This document shows, in pieces, positions 20,132 through 28,550 of a stretch of 64,000 nucleotides of DNA. The stretch covers positions 124,001 to 188,000 of the forward strand of contig NZ_BMRF01000014.1 in assembly GCF_014648495.1 (NCBI RefSeq). The letters run 5' to 3'. The notes below the pieces were generated by a model that saw only the letters and a list, made by a program, of their open reading frames with translations, was not told where the DNA came from and searched no databases. The translations under genes were made by a program, and so were the position numbers. Position 1 is the stretch's first letter. Every line of letters starts with the position of its first letter. The DNA is from Actinomadura cremea. Lineage in GTDB: Bacteria; Actinomycetota; Actinomycetes; Streptosporangiales; Streptosporangiaceae.

Positions 20132-20649
20132 GTCACACACAGGGTCGCACGCGGGAACACCTGAAGTCGCGCCTTGCCGATCGGCTCGGAGCAGACCTCA
20201 CAGGTCCCGTACGTGCCGGACTCCATCCGCTGGACCGCCCGCTCGCTCTGCGCGAGCAGGTCCTGCGAATTGTACGCCAGCGCGAGCTCGTGCTCGCGCG
20301 CGTACGTCTTGGCGCCCGCGTCGGCCTGGTCGTCGCCCGCGCCCTCGCTGGCGTCGCCCTCCGCGATCTGGCTCGTCGACGCCGCGATGTCGGTGCGCAG
20401 CTCCGCGATCTGCCGCTGCAGCCCCGCCCGCACCTCCGCCAGCTCGTCCGGCGTCCAGTCGGCCTCGCCCGCGCGGACCGGCAGCCCGGCGGCGTCCGGC
20501 CGCGCGCCGTCGCCCCCCGCCGCCCGCCGCGCCTTCGCGACCCGCCGGGGCTTGGCCGCCGGTTTCGCCGCCCCGGCCCGGGGCTTGCCCGTCCCGGCCG
20601 CCGTACCGGCCTCCGTCACGCTGATCGCCTCAGTGGGCAGTCCGGGCAT
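20104..20649 (-). CDS. DksA/TraR C4 zinc-finger family protein
   Basis: 181-aa protein. The C-terminal half matches DksA/TraR: a coiled-coil (LRTDIAASTSQIAEGD), a segment predicted helical (ARTYAREHELALAYNSQ-like), and the zinc finger CEVCSEPIGKARLQVFPRA then CVTCK (CxxC...CxxC). Members bind RNA polymerase through its secondary channel. This actinobacterial form is longer at the N-terminus by about 75 residues rich in Ala, Lys, Arg and Pro (AKPRRVAKARRAAG). ATG 20649 follows AAGGGGGA; an upstream TTG is less likely. It lies immediately before lspA. Confidence 0.85.
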   Translation of the reverse strand: MPGLPTEAISVTEAGTAAGTGKPRAGAAKPAAKPRRVAKARRAAGGDGARPDAAGLPVRAGEADWTPDELAEVRAGLQRQIAELRTDIAASTSQIAEGDASEGAGDDQADAGAKTYAREHELALAYNSQDLLAQSERAVQRMESGTYGTCEVCSEPIGKARLQVFPRATLCVTCKQREERR

Positions 20650-20889
20650 GGTGTCCCCCTTCACGGGCAAGGTCGACGACGACCTGGGATCGTTACCGAC
20701 CGCTTATGCCCCTCGCCCGCCTTTCCGGAAACCCCAGGGATCCCCGAATCCTCGGAAAGGAACCATGACGGACGAACGGCCGCCCGCGCCGATAACCGGA
20801 AGAGGACGGGCCTCCGGTGCGTTAAAGTCGGGGAACACAGCCGCAGCAGGCGATGATGGGGACACCTGCCGCCGCACGCAGCCATGAGC

Positions 20890-21131
20890 GACCCGGGGAC
20901 GGTGCGAGCCCGGGGGCGAGCACGGCGGTCCGATCACCCCGGAGCCCTCCGGAAGAACCGCCCCGCCCGCGCGGGGCCCAGTAGACCCGGTCGCCGCGGC
21001 TCGAACGAAGCGGTCCGCGCCCGCACGGCGCGGACAAGGAGGGTGGTACCGCGGGGCCCGTCCGGACGATCCGGACGCGCGTCTCGTCCCTCCGGACACG
21101 TGCACGCTCGCTTTCACGTCGATCCGGAGGT
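20890..21131 (+). promoter_or_regulatory. Translational T-box riboswitch (tRNA-Ile sensor) of ileS
   Basis: Stem I: GGCGGT (20924-20929) pairs ACCGCC (20957-20962), enclosing a specifier ATC (20933-20935, isoleucine) and a short distal hairpin, the ultrashort stem I of actinobacterial T-boxes. Stem III: GTCCGCGC (21013-21020) with GCGCGGAC (21028-21035). The T-box is AAGGAGGGTGGTACCGCGG (21036-21054); its TGGT (21044-21047) can pair with ACCA of uncharged tRNA-Ile. GGAGGG (21038-21043) can pair with CCCTCC (21088-21093). Alternatively CCTCCGGA (21089-21096) pairs TCCGGAGG (21123-21130), which hides the ribosome site of ileS. The two are mutually exclusive: uncharged tRNA should free the site. 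A possible -10, TAAAGT, is at 20823. Confidence 0.92.
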
Positions 21132-21139
21132 CCGCCACC

Positions 21140-24100
21140 GTGAGCCGAGGTTTCCGGCCACTGCCCGCGCAGGTCGAGCTGCCCGCCCTCGAACGGGACA
21201 TGCTGCGCCGCTGGCAGGAGAACAAGGTCTTCGAGCGGTCGCTGGAGCGCACCGCCAACGGCCCCCGCTGGCTGTTCTACGAGGGGCCGCCCACCGCGAA
21301 CGGCATGCCGGGCGTGCACCACGTCGAGGCCCGCGTCTTCAAGGACGTCTTCCCGCGCTACCGCACCATGAAGGGCTACCACGTCCCCCGCAAGGCCGGC
21401 TGGGACTGCCACGGGCTGCCCGTCGAGGTCGCCGTGGAGAAGGAGCTCGGCCTCACCGGCAAGAAGGACATCGAGGAGTACGGCGTCGCGGAGTTCAACG
21501 CCCGCTGCCGCGAGTCGGTGCTGCGCCACGTCGACGCCTTCGAGGAGATGTCCGAGCGGATGGGGTTCTGGGTCGACACGGCCCAGGCGTACCGCACGAT
21601 GGACCCCCAGTACGTCGAGGCCGTCTGGTGGTCCCTCAAGCAGATCTTCGACAAGGACCTGCTGTTCCCCGACTTCCGCATCACCCCGTACTGCCCCCGC
21701 TGCGGCACCGGCCTGTCCGACCACGAGCTCGGCCAGCCCGGCGGGTACGAGGAGGTCACCAGCCCGTCGGTGTACGTGCGGATGCCGGTGACCTCCGGCC
21801 CGCTCGCCGACCTCGGCGCCGCGCTGCTGATCTGGACGACCACGCCGTGGACGCTCGTGTCGAACACCGCCGTGGCCGTCCACCCCGACGTCACCTACGT
21901 CGCCGCGCGCCCCGCCGGGTCCGACGAGGTGCTCGTCGTCGCCGAGCCGCTGCTCGAGCAGGTCCTCGGCGAGGACGCCGAGCGGCTCGCCACGTACCGG
22001 GGCACCGACCTCGAACGCACCCCGTACCGGCGCCCGTTCGACCTCGTCGACATCCCGGACGCGCACTACGTCGTCCTGGGCGACTACGTCACCGTCGAGG
22101 ACGGCACGGGGCTCGTCCACCAGGCGCCCGCGTTCGGCGGCGACGACATGACCGTCTGCAAGAGCTACGGCATGCCCATCGTCAACCCGATCGGCCCCGA
22201 CGGGCGGTTCCTCACCGAAGTGCCCATGGTCGGCGGCAAGTTCTTCAAGGACGCCGACGAGTCCCTCACCGAGGATCTGCGCGCGCGCGGACTCCTCTAC
22301 CGGGGCGGCCACTTCCAGCACAGCTACCCGCACTGCTGGCGCTGCCACACCCCGCTCCTCTACTACGCGCTGCCCGCCTGGTACATCCGCACCACCCAGA
22401 TCAAGGACCGGCTGCTCGAGGAGAACGAGAAGACCAACTGGTTCCCCGAAACGGTCAAGCACGGCCGCTACGGCGAATGGCTCCGCAACAACGTCGACTG
22501 GTCCCTCTCCCGCAGCCGCTACTGGGGCACTCCCCTGCCGCTGTGGGTCTGCGGTGAGAACGAGGACCACGTCACCTGCGTCGAGTCCCTCGCCGAACTC
22601 GGCGAACTCGCGGGATCCGACATGTCCGAACTCGACCCGCACCGCCCGTACGTCGACGACGTCACGTTCCCCTGCCCGTCCTGCGGAGCCGAAGCGCGCC
22701 GCGTCCCCGACGTCATCGACGCCTGGTACGACTCCGGCTCCATGCCGTTCGCCCAGTGGGGCGCACCGCACCGCAACAAGGACGTCTTCGAAGCCTCCTA
22801 CCCCGCGCAGTACATCTGCGAGGCCCAGGACCAGACGCGCGGCTGGTTCTACTCCCTGATGGCCGTCGGCACGCTCGTGTTCGACCGGTCCTCCTACGAG
22901 AACGTCCTGTGCCTCGGGCTCATCCTCGCCGAGGACGGCCGCAAGATGAGCAAGCACCTCGGCAACGTGCTGCGCCCGATCCCGCTGATGGACGAGCACG
23001 GCGCCGACGCCGTCCGCTGGTTCATGCTCGCGAGCGGCCTCCCCTGGGCGTCCCGCCGCGTCGGCCACGGCGCGCTGGAGGAGATCGTCCGCAAGGTCCT
23101 CCTCACCTACTGGAACACGGCGTCGTTCTTCGTCCTCTACGCGAACGCCGCCAGCGCGCAGGGCAGGGCGTGGACGCCCGACCGCATGGGCGAGGCGCCC
23201 GCACCGGCCGACCGCCCCCTCCTCGACCGGTGGGCGCTCGCCGAACTGCACCGCACCGTCGGCGAGGTCGACACCGCCCTCGACCGGTTCGACACCGCCC
23301 GCGCCGGACGCCGCATCGCCGAGTTCGTCGACGACCTGTCCAACTGGTACGTGCGCCGCTCCCGCAAGCGGTTCTGGGAGGGCCCCGAGACGCCCGACGG
23401 CGCCTCCGCCTTCGCCACCCTGTACGAGTGCCTCGAGACCCTCACCCGCCTCATGGCGCCGATGGTCCCGTTCGTCACCGACCACGTGTGGGACGTCGTC
23501 CGGCCCGCCGACGCGCCCGAGTCGGTGCACCTCACCGACTTCCCGACCGTCCGCGAGGACCTCCTCGACCCCGCGCTCACCGACCGGATGGCGCTCGTCC
23601 GGCGCCTCGTCGAGCTGGGCCGCTCCGCCCGCGCCGCCAGCGGCGTCCGGACCCGCCGGCCGCTCGGCCGCGCCCTCGTCGGCGCGACCGGCTGGGCCGC
23701 GCTCCCCGAGCAGCTGCGCGCCCAGATCGCCGAGGAGCTGAACGTCCAGGCGTTCGAGGAGCTGTCCACCATCGGCGGCGACCTGGTCGAGTACGAGGTC
23801 AAGCCGAACTTCCGCGAACTCGGCAAGCGGTACGCCAAGGACACCCCGAAGGTCGCCAAGGCCGTGACGTCGGCCGACCCGGCCGCGCTCGTCCGGTCCC
23901 TGCGCGAGGACGGCGCCGTCGAGGTGGACGCCGCCGACCTCGGCGCCGTGCGCCTCACCGCCGACGACGTGATCGTCACCGAACGGCCCCGCAGCGGCTG
24001 GGCGGTCGAGAGCGCCGCGGGCGAGACCATCGCCCTCGACCTCACCGTGACCCCCGAACTCCGCCGCGCCGGCCTCGTGCGCGAGGCCGTCCGGCTCGTC

Positions 24101-24319
24101 CAGGAGGGCCGCAAGGCCGCCGGGCTGGAGGTCAGCGACCGCATCGAGCTGTGGTGGGAGGCCGCCGGCACCGACCTCGCCGAGGCCCTGCGCGCCCACG
24201 GCACCGAGCTGGCCGCCGAGGTCCTCGCCACGTCCGTCACCGAGGGCCGCCCCGACGGCGTCGAGGGCGGCCGGGACGACGAACTCGGCCTCGCCTACTG
24301 GCTCCGCAAGGAGGCGTGA
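21140..24319 (+). CDS. ileS: Isoleucyl-tRNA synthetase
   Basis: 1059-aa class I synthetase charging tRNA-Ile. The HIGH-type motif is PTANGMPGVHHVE near residue 55; the KMSKS-type motif is GRKMSKHLGN near residue 602. The CP1 editing domain lies between (LIWTTTPWTLVSNTAVAVHP, GDDMTVCKSYGM). The C-terminal region has the anticodon-binding helices and no obvious zinc-finger tail, as in the eukaryote-like long IleRS often found in actinobacteria and linked to mupirocin tolerance (family knowledge; not shown here). The GTG start follows GGAGG sequestered by the upstream T-box. Confidence 0.97.
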   Translation: MSRGFRPLPAQVELPALERDMLRRWQENKVFERSLERTANGPRWLFYEGPPTANGMPGVHHVEARVFKDVFPRYRTMKGYHVPRKAGWDCHGLPVEVAVEKELGLTGKKDIEEYGVAEFNARCRESVLRHVDAFEEMSERMGFWVDTAQAYRTMDPQYVEAVWWSLKQIFDKDLLFPDFRITPYCPRCGTGLSDHELGQPGGYEEVTSPSVYVRMPVTSGPLADLGAALLIWTTTPWTLVSNTAVAVHPDVTYVAARPAGSDEVLVVAEPLLEQVLGEDAERLATYRGTDLERTPYRRPFDLVDIPDAHYVVLGDYVTVEDGTGLVHQAPAFGGDDMTVCKSYGMPIVNPIGPDGRFLTEVPMVGGKFFKDADESLTEDLRARGLLYRGGHFQHSYPHCWRCHTPLLYYALPAWYIRTTQIKDRLLEENEKTNWFPETVKHGRYGEWLRNNVDWSLSRSRYWGTPLPLWVCGENEDHVTCVESLAELGELAGSDMSELDPHRPYVDDVTFPCPSCGAEARRVPDVIDAWYDSGSMPFAQWGAPHRNKDVFEASYPAQYICEAQDQTRGWFYSLMAVGTLVFDRSSYENVLCLGLILAEDGRKMSKHLGNVLRPIPLMDEHGADAVRWFMLASGLPWASRRVGHGALEEIVRKVLLTYWNTASFFVLYANAASAQGRAWTPDRMGEAPAPADRPLLDRWALAELHRTVGEVDTALDRFDTARAGRRIAEFVDDLSNWYVRRSRKRFWEGPETPDGASAFATLYECLETLTRLMAPMVPFVTDHVWDVVRPADAPESVHLTDFPTVREDLLDPALTDRMALVRRLVELGRSARAASGVRTRRPLGRALVGATGWAALPEQLRAQIAEELNVQAFEELSTIGGDLVEYEVKPNFRELGKRYAKDTPKVAKAVTSADPAALVRSLREDGAVEVDAADLGAVRLTADDVIVTERPRSGWAVESAAGETIALDLTVTPELRRAGLVREAVRLVQEGRKAAGLEVSDRIELWWEAAGTDLAEALRAHGTELAAEVLATSVTEGRPDGVEGGRDDELGLAYWLRKEA

Positions 24320-24355
24320 GGCCCGCCGTCCGGAAGGCGGCCTCCAGAGCCCTCG

Positions 24356-24447
24356 GGCCATCGGGGACGACGACCCACCCGTGCTGCTGCAACGCCCGCG
24401 TTCCGTGGACGTTCGCACGCACGCTGCGGTCGCCGTCCCCGATGGCC
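24356..24447. repeat. 13-bp perfect inverted repeat after ileS
   Basis: GGCCATCGGGGAC (24356-24368) and GTCCCCGATGGCC (24435-24447) are exact complements around a 66-bp spacer. Two alternative pairs interleave: GGACGAC (24365-24371) with GTCGTCC (24454-24460), and CGTGGAC (24404-24410) with GTCCACG (24457-24463). It falls in the 251-bp gap between ileS and the DUF1707 gene, where I see no gene. It may be a structured RNA, an ileS terminator or a relic. Confidence 0.7.
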
Positions 24448-24570
24448 GGTGTTGTCGTCCACGATGCAGGGCTGCGGAGGCTGAGCGAGCCCGGGGCCTT
24501 TACCTAGTAAGGTTCGTGCGGGGCGGGCAACGGGTTTTCGAGATGCATCGCGTTTTGTCATGATGGTGGG

Positions 24571-25284
24571 GTGAACCTTCCCGAACACCCTTCCGGTCAG
24601 GACCCCGCCCGGCTCCGGGCGTCCGACGCCGACCGCGACGATGTCGCCGACCGCCTCCGTGAGGCCCTGGCCGAGGGGCGGATCACGGCCGAGGAGCACG
24701 GTGAGCGCATCGACGCCGTCTACCGGGCCAAGACCTATGCCGACCTGGAGCCGCTCCTCAGCGACCTGCCCGCGGGCTCGGGCCCCGGCCCGCGGGTGAA
24801 CCTGCGCAAGCAGGGCGAGCCGCTCGAACCGCCGACGGCACAGCCGTCCACCGTGGTGGCGGTGCTCTCGGGGGCGACCCGCACCGGGCGGTGGCTCGTG
24901 GAGGAGCGCACCAACGTCGTCTCCCTGATGGGCGGAGTCGAACTGGACTTCCGCCGGGCCGTCCTCAGCGCGTCCGAGGTCACGCTGAACATCACGGCCG
25001 TCATGGGCGGCGTGGCCATCACCGTGCCGCCCGGAGTGCGGGTCGTCGATTCCAGCATGGCGATCCTCGGCGGCACCACCCTGCCCGAGGACGACGCCGA
25101 GGCGGACGCGCCCGTGATCCGGCTGACCGGCGTGGTCCTGCTCTCCGGGATCACCGTTGAGCGCAAGGAGGCCGGCAAGACGGGCTCACGGCGCGAGCGC
25201 CTGGAGGAACGGCATCGGCGGGCGATCGACCGCCACGCGGAGCACCTTCGACGCCGGACGGATCGCCACCACCGGCACGACTGA
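24571..25284 (+). CDS. DUF1707 protein with LiaF-like C-terminus
   Basis: 237-aa protein. Residues about 15-66 form a DUF1707 domain (LRASDADRDDVADRLREALA then GRITAEEHGERIDAVYRAKT), a short module typical of actinobacteria. The C-terminal part (ATRTGRWLVEE, NVVSLMGGVELDFRRAV, NITAVMGGVAITVPPG, MAILGGTTLPED) resembles the cell-wall-stress LiaF/DUF2154 beta-helical domain. No membrane segment is present, so it is probably cytoplasmic. GTG start; a CATGAT box ends six bases upstream, so a leaderless mRNA is possible. Function unknown. It converges on the twin Ada-like gene with only 9 bp between stops. Confidence 0.85.
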   Translation: MNLPEHPSGQDPARLRASDADRDDVADRLREALAEGRITAEEHGERIDAVYRAKTYADLEPLLSDLPAGSGPGPRVNLRKQGEPLEPPTAQPSTVVAVLSGATRTGRWLVEERTNVVSLMGGVELDFRRAVLSASEVTLNITAVMGGVAITVPPGVRVVDSSMAILGGTTLPEDDAEADAPVIRLTGVVLLSGITVERKEAGKTGSRRERLEERHRRAIDRHAEHLRRRTDRHHRHD

Positions 25285-25293
25285 CCGGGTGCG

Positions 25294-26496
25294 TCAGTCG
25301 CGGGCGCGCTCGCGGTCGGGCTGGCAGACGAGGCAGGGCGTGCAGCCCCGGGCCTTGGCCTCGGTGCGGGAGAGCGACTCCAGGTCGTCCGCCTCGTCGC
25401 CGATGTCCTCGATGAGGGCGCAGTCCGTGCGGTGGTAGCGCTTGGTGCCGCTCAGGATGCGGACCTGCGCGTCGTCGCCGTCCGGGTCCGCGGCGGGGCG
25501 CTCCTCCTCGGCGCCCTCCGGCTCGGCGTCCTTCGGCTCGGGGGCCTGGCGGGGCACCTCGGCGGGCTCGTCCGGCTGCTGCTCGGCGTCGCGGGGGCGG
25601 GGAGCCGGCGGGTCCAGGTCGGCGGTGGCGTCCGCCGGGGACTCCTCCGGCTTCTCCTCGCCCTTCGGCTCGCTCTTCGCCGACTCGCTCTTCGCCGACT
25701 CGCTCTTCACCGGCTCGCTCTTCACCGGCTCGCTCTTCGCCCGCTCGGGCTCCTCCGGCGACGGCTCGCCGGGCTTCTCCTTGACGAGGTCGGCCACGGG
25801 GAGGTCCAGCAGCGTCGGGCCGGCGGGGGTGCGCTGCGGCTTCTCGTCGCGGGGGATCTCCGCGGTCGCGTCGAGCGGCGTCGGCGCGGAGCGCGCGGCG
25901 GCGGGCCGGGCCAGCCCCGCGAGGCCGTTCTCTTCCGCCTTCTTCTCCCCGCCCGTCTTGGCGCGTGCCGCCAGCGCGGTGTCGGGCATGCAGGCGGTGC
26001 AGGAGCTGAAGCCCTCCTCGCGGGCCTCCGCGTAGGTGAGCTCCTCGGTGTCGCGGCCGGCGAGCTGCCGGCAGGTGTCGAGGTGGTAGCGCTTGCGGCC
26101 GCGGACGACGAGCACGAGCGCGTCGTCGGGCACGTCGAGCGGCTGGGCCGGGATCTCGACTGCGTCGTCGCCCGGTTCCGGTTTCCCGGCCGGGCCGGGG
26201 GCGGCGGCGGTGGACGCGGCCGGAGCCGGCTTGGCGCGCTTGTCCCGTTTATCTCGCTTGGGCTTGCGTTTCTTGGCGGGCGCCGTGGAGACGCCCGGGC
26301 CGAACAGCTCCTTGCGCCGCAGGAACACCCCGATGGCCAGACACAGCGCGGAGACGATGCTGACGCCGATGGAGATGTAGATCACCACCAGCGCGTCCAG
26401 GCCGAAGACCTGGGCACTGTCGCCGTTGCCCGCGACGATTCCCGCGACGAGCAGGGCGATGGCCGCCACCACGAGCACGCCACTCAGGATGATCAC
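25294..26496 (-). CDS. Membrane protein with two Ada-like metal-binding modules
   Basis: 400-aa protein. Two N-terminal helices (residues about 2-23 and 33-59) anchor it; a strongly basic strip follows (AKKRKPKRDKRDKRAK). Two copies of the same module come next: KRYHLDTC with H138 and C142, then GFSSCTACMP with C166 and C169; and KRYHRTDC with H355 and C359, then GCTPCLVCQP with C385 and C388. The pattern Y-H-x3-C...C-x2-C resembles the zinc-binding domain of Ada, with His replacing its first Cys. The 180-residue linker is acidic and Pro/Glu/Lys-rich with a KSEP/KSES repeat. GTG start preceded by GGGGGAGAG. Function unknown; metal or redox sensing at the membrane is only a guess. Confidence 0.8.
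   Translation of the reverse strand: MIILSGVLVVAAIALLVAGIVAGNGDSAQVFGLDALVVIYISIGVSIVSALCLAIGVFLRRKELFGPGVSTAPAKKRKPKRDKRDKRAKPAPAASTAAAPGPAGKPEPGDDAVEIPAQPLDVPDDALVLVVRGRKRYHLDTCRQLAGRDTEELTYAEAREEGFSSCTACMPDTALAARAKTGGEKKAEENGLAGLARPAAARSAPTPLDATAEIPRDEKPQRTPAGPTLLDLPVADLVKEKPGEPSPEEPERAKSEPVKSEPVKSESAKSESAKSEPKGEEKPEESPADATADLDPPAPRPRDAEQQPDEPAEVPRQAPEPKDAEPEGAEEERPAADPDGDDAQVRILSGTKRYHRTDCALIEDIGDEADDLESLSRTEAKARGCTPCLVCQPDRERARD
25667..25741. repeat. Five 15-bp tandem repeats in the Ada-like gene linker
   Basis: Five units of the type GGCTCGCTCTTCGCC run in phase, encoding repeated K-S-E-(P/S)-(V/A) on the minus strand. Units differ at one or two positions. The array keeps the reading frame, so length variation would not break the gene. 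Confidence 0.85.
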
Positions 26497-26571
26497 AGGG
26501 TCTCTCCCCCTCGTTCAGACCGCTCGGCTCCGGACCGCCCGAATGGCCCGGTGGTCGACCCGCCGCGGCGC

Positions 26572-26602
26572 CGCCGGGATGGCGACGGTGCCATCCTCGG
26601 CG
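26572..26602 (-). terminator. Hairpin downstream of divIVA
   Basis: On the minus strand CGCCG(A)GGATGGC pairs GCCATCCCGGCG round a six-base loop, 12 pairs with one bulged base. It lies between the divIVA stop (26642) and the next gene (26496). There is no U run, so this is a probable but weak terminator of the dcw transcript. Confidence 0.45.
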
Positions 26603-26641
26603 CGGCGGACGGAAAAGACCCTATCGCCTGCGGTGCCCGCG

Positions 26642-27562
26642 TCAGCGCCTCTCGTGCGGCGGGTTGTCACCACCGGAGTGGAAGGCGCCCGTCGCCGAGT
26701 GCTGGACCTGCTGCTGGCCGTGCTCGGCCGGGGGCGGAAACCCGGTGGGGGCCGCGCCGTTGCGGTTCTCGGCCTGCGGAACGGCGTTCTGCGGGCCGGA
26801 GTTCTGCGGCTGTCCGGGCGCGCCGGGGACGGCCGCGAACGCGCCGGTCTCGGTGCTGCCGGCCTCGAGGTCGCGCAGCTGGCCCTCCAGGTACACCTTC
26901 AGGCGACTGCGGTACTCGCGCTCGAACGCGCGCAGGTTGTCGACCTCGCGCTCGAGCTCCTCGCGCTGCTGCACGAGGGAGCCCATGACCTGGCGGTGCC
27001 GCTCCTGGGCGTCGCGGTCGAGGGCCTCGGCGCGGGAGCGGGCCTCGCTGACGATCTGGTCGGCCTGCCGGCGGGCCTTGCCGAGGATCTCCTCGGCCTC
27101 GCGGCGGGCGCGGCCGAGCGTCTCGTCGGCCTCGCGGCGGGCGTCCGCGATCGCCTGGTCGGCGGTCTGCTGGGCCAGCGCGAGCACGCGGGCCGCGGTG
27201 TCCATGTTGTCCTCGCCGCCGGAGGGGGCGGCGGCCATGCCGAGGCCGCCGAGGGCCGGCTCCGGCTCGGGCTGCTGCTGCGGCAGCTGCGGCGGCATCT
27301 GCTGCTGCGGCTCGGGGCGGGGAGGCTCGGGAATCTTCTGGATCTCCGGCTTCGGCTCCACGATGGGAGCGGCCATGGCTGGAACCTTGCCGCGAAGGCA
27401 CTCGGCCAGCTTGGCCCGCAGTTCCTCGTTCTCCTGGATGAGGCGGTCGAGCTCCGCCTCGACCTCGTCGAGGAAGGCGTCCACCTCCTCCTCGTCGTAC
27501 CCCGGCCTCAGCCTGGTGGTACTGAACTGCTTGTTCCGCACATCGGCGGGTGTCAGCGGCAT
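26642..27562 (-). CDS. divIVA: DivIVA/Wag31 polar growth protein
   Basis: 306-aa coiled-coil protein that marks poles and curved membrane and directs apical wall growth in actinobacteria. The N-terminal lipid-binding motif is intact: [19 protein letters not shown] then [16 protein letters not shown] first coiled coil ends near residue 58; a Pro/Gln-rich linker ([18 protein letters not shown]) follows; a second long coiled coil (about 110-225) is Ala/Arg/Glu-rich; the tail is Gly/Asn/Gln-rich. The ATG has AAGGAG upstream. Last gene of the dcw cluster. Confidence 0.96.
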   Translation of the reverse strand: MPLTPADVRNKQFSTTRLRPGYDEEEVDAFLDEVEAELDRLIQENEELRAKLAECLRGKVPAMAAPIVEPKPEIQKIPEPPRPEPQQQMPPQLPQQQPEPEPALGGLGMAAAPSGGEDNMDTAARVLALAQQTADQAIADARREADETLGRARREAEEILGKARRQADQIVSEARSRAEALDRDAQERHRQVMGSLVQQREELEREVDNLRAFEREYRSRLKVYLEGQLRDLEAGSTETGAFAAVPGAPGQPQNSGPQNAVPQAENRNGAAPTGFPPPAEHGQQQVQHSATGAFHSGGDNPPHERR

Positions 27563-27611
27563 GTTCGTCTCCTTGGCGCGCTTGGAGTCTGTCCCAAAGG
27601 ACGGTATCCGA

Positions 27612-27896
27612 TCAGAGCCCCGGTACGAAGATGATCAAGACCCAGACCACAAGGAAGAGGACAGTGAAGCTGAGGTCCAACGCAACGTTACCCAGCCGTA
27701 CGGGCGGAATGTAGCGCCTCAGGAACTTCAGCGGGGGGTCGGTGACCGTGTAGACCGCCTCGGCGATCACGAGCACGACCCCGGTCGGCCGCCACTGGCG
27801 GGCGAACGACTGCAGGACCTCCAGGATCAACCTCCCGATCAGCAGCAGGAGGAAGAGGATCAGGACGGCCTCGATAACGGCCCAAACGATGTTCAC
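27612..27896 (-). CDS. YggT family membrane protein
   Basis: 94-aa protein with two hydrophobic helices (residues about 3-24 and 70-92) around a conserved central loop, [16 protein letters not shown], the signature of the YggT family. It sits between sepF and divIVA, its standard place in actinobacteria, and is thought to support division or osmotic tolerance; no biochemical function is firm. GTG start. Confidence 0.9.
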   Translation of the reverse strand: MNIVWAVIEAVLILFLLLLIGRLILEVLQSFARQWRPTGVVLVIAEAVYTVTDPPLKFLRRYIPPVRLGNVALDLSFTVLFLVVWVLIIFVPGL

Positions 27897-27917
27897 GGAT
27901 ACTCTCGCATGTGGATC

Positions 27918-28448
27918 TCAGCTCTGGTTGAAGAACCCTCGTTCTGCCATCCGGGCCTTGTCCTCCGCCGTCACCTCCACGTTGGCGGGTGACAGCAGGA
28001 ACACCTTGTTGGTAACACGCTCGATGCTCCCGTGCAGCCCGAACACGAGACCCGCCGCGAAATCGACGAGACGCTTGGCGTCGCTGTCGACCATCTCGGT
28101 CAGGTTCATGATCACCGGGGTGCCCTCACGGAAGTGCTCCCCGATGGTCCTCGCCTCGTTGTAGGTCCTCGGGTGCAGCGTAGTGATGCGCGCAAGGTCC
28201 GTGGTACCGCTCTCGTAGAGCGCCACGGAGCGTCGCTCGACGGTGGACGAGGCGTGATGCTCCCGATCACGGTCCGGTTCGTCCTCGGCTCGGGTAAGCT
28301 GACCGCCGGATTCGTCCTCACGACGGCGCCCCTCACCGGGGTCGGTCTCATCGTCGTAGATGTCGTACTCGTCGTACCTGTCGTCGTCGTAACGGTCGTC
28401 CTCCACCAGGCCGAGGTAGACCGCCATCTTGCGCATCGCGCTGGCCAT
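27918..28448 (-). CDS. sepF: Cell division protein SepF
   Basis: 176-aa membrane-tethering partner of FtsZ. The N-terminal amphipathic helix ([14 protein letters not shown]) is followed by an Asp/Tyr-rich acidic linker ([17 protein letters not shown]) of about 50 residues. The globular SepF domain begins near [20 protein letters not shown] and runs through [23 protein letters not shown] and [11 protein letters not shown]. In actinobacteria SepF replaces FtsA/ZipA as the membrane anchor. The ATG at 28448 gives a four-residue extension before the helix; the next ATG is equally possible. Confidence 0.95.
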   Translation of the reverse strand: MASAMRKMAVYLGLVEDDRYDDDRYDEYDIYDDETDPGEGRRREDESGGQLTRAEDEPDRDREHHASSTVERRSVALYESGTTDLARITTLHPRTYNEARTIGEHFREGTPVIMNLTEMVDSDAKRLVDFAAGLVFGLHGSIERVTNKVFLLSPANVEVTAEDKARMAERGFFNQS

Positions 28449-28550
28449 ACGCCCCTCCGTGTCCTGTGGCCGCGGCTCCGGCGCGTCCAGCGCCGCGGGT
28501 GACCGTCCGTCTGCGTGGCCCGCGTTACGGCAGGTCCCACTCGGGGGACA

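Noticed and set aside
24237-24422. 61-codon minus-strand ORF at the ileS 3' end
   Set aside because: Most of it is antisense to ileS and it runs into an Arg-rich tail; no ribosome site; it is explained by the inverted repeat region.
24295-24699. 134-codon minus-strand ORF across the ileS-DUF1707 gap
   Set aside because: Overlaps the DUF1707 gene and both inverted-repeat arms; no domain or ribosome site.
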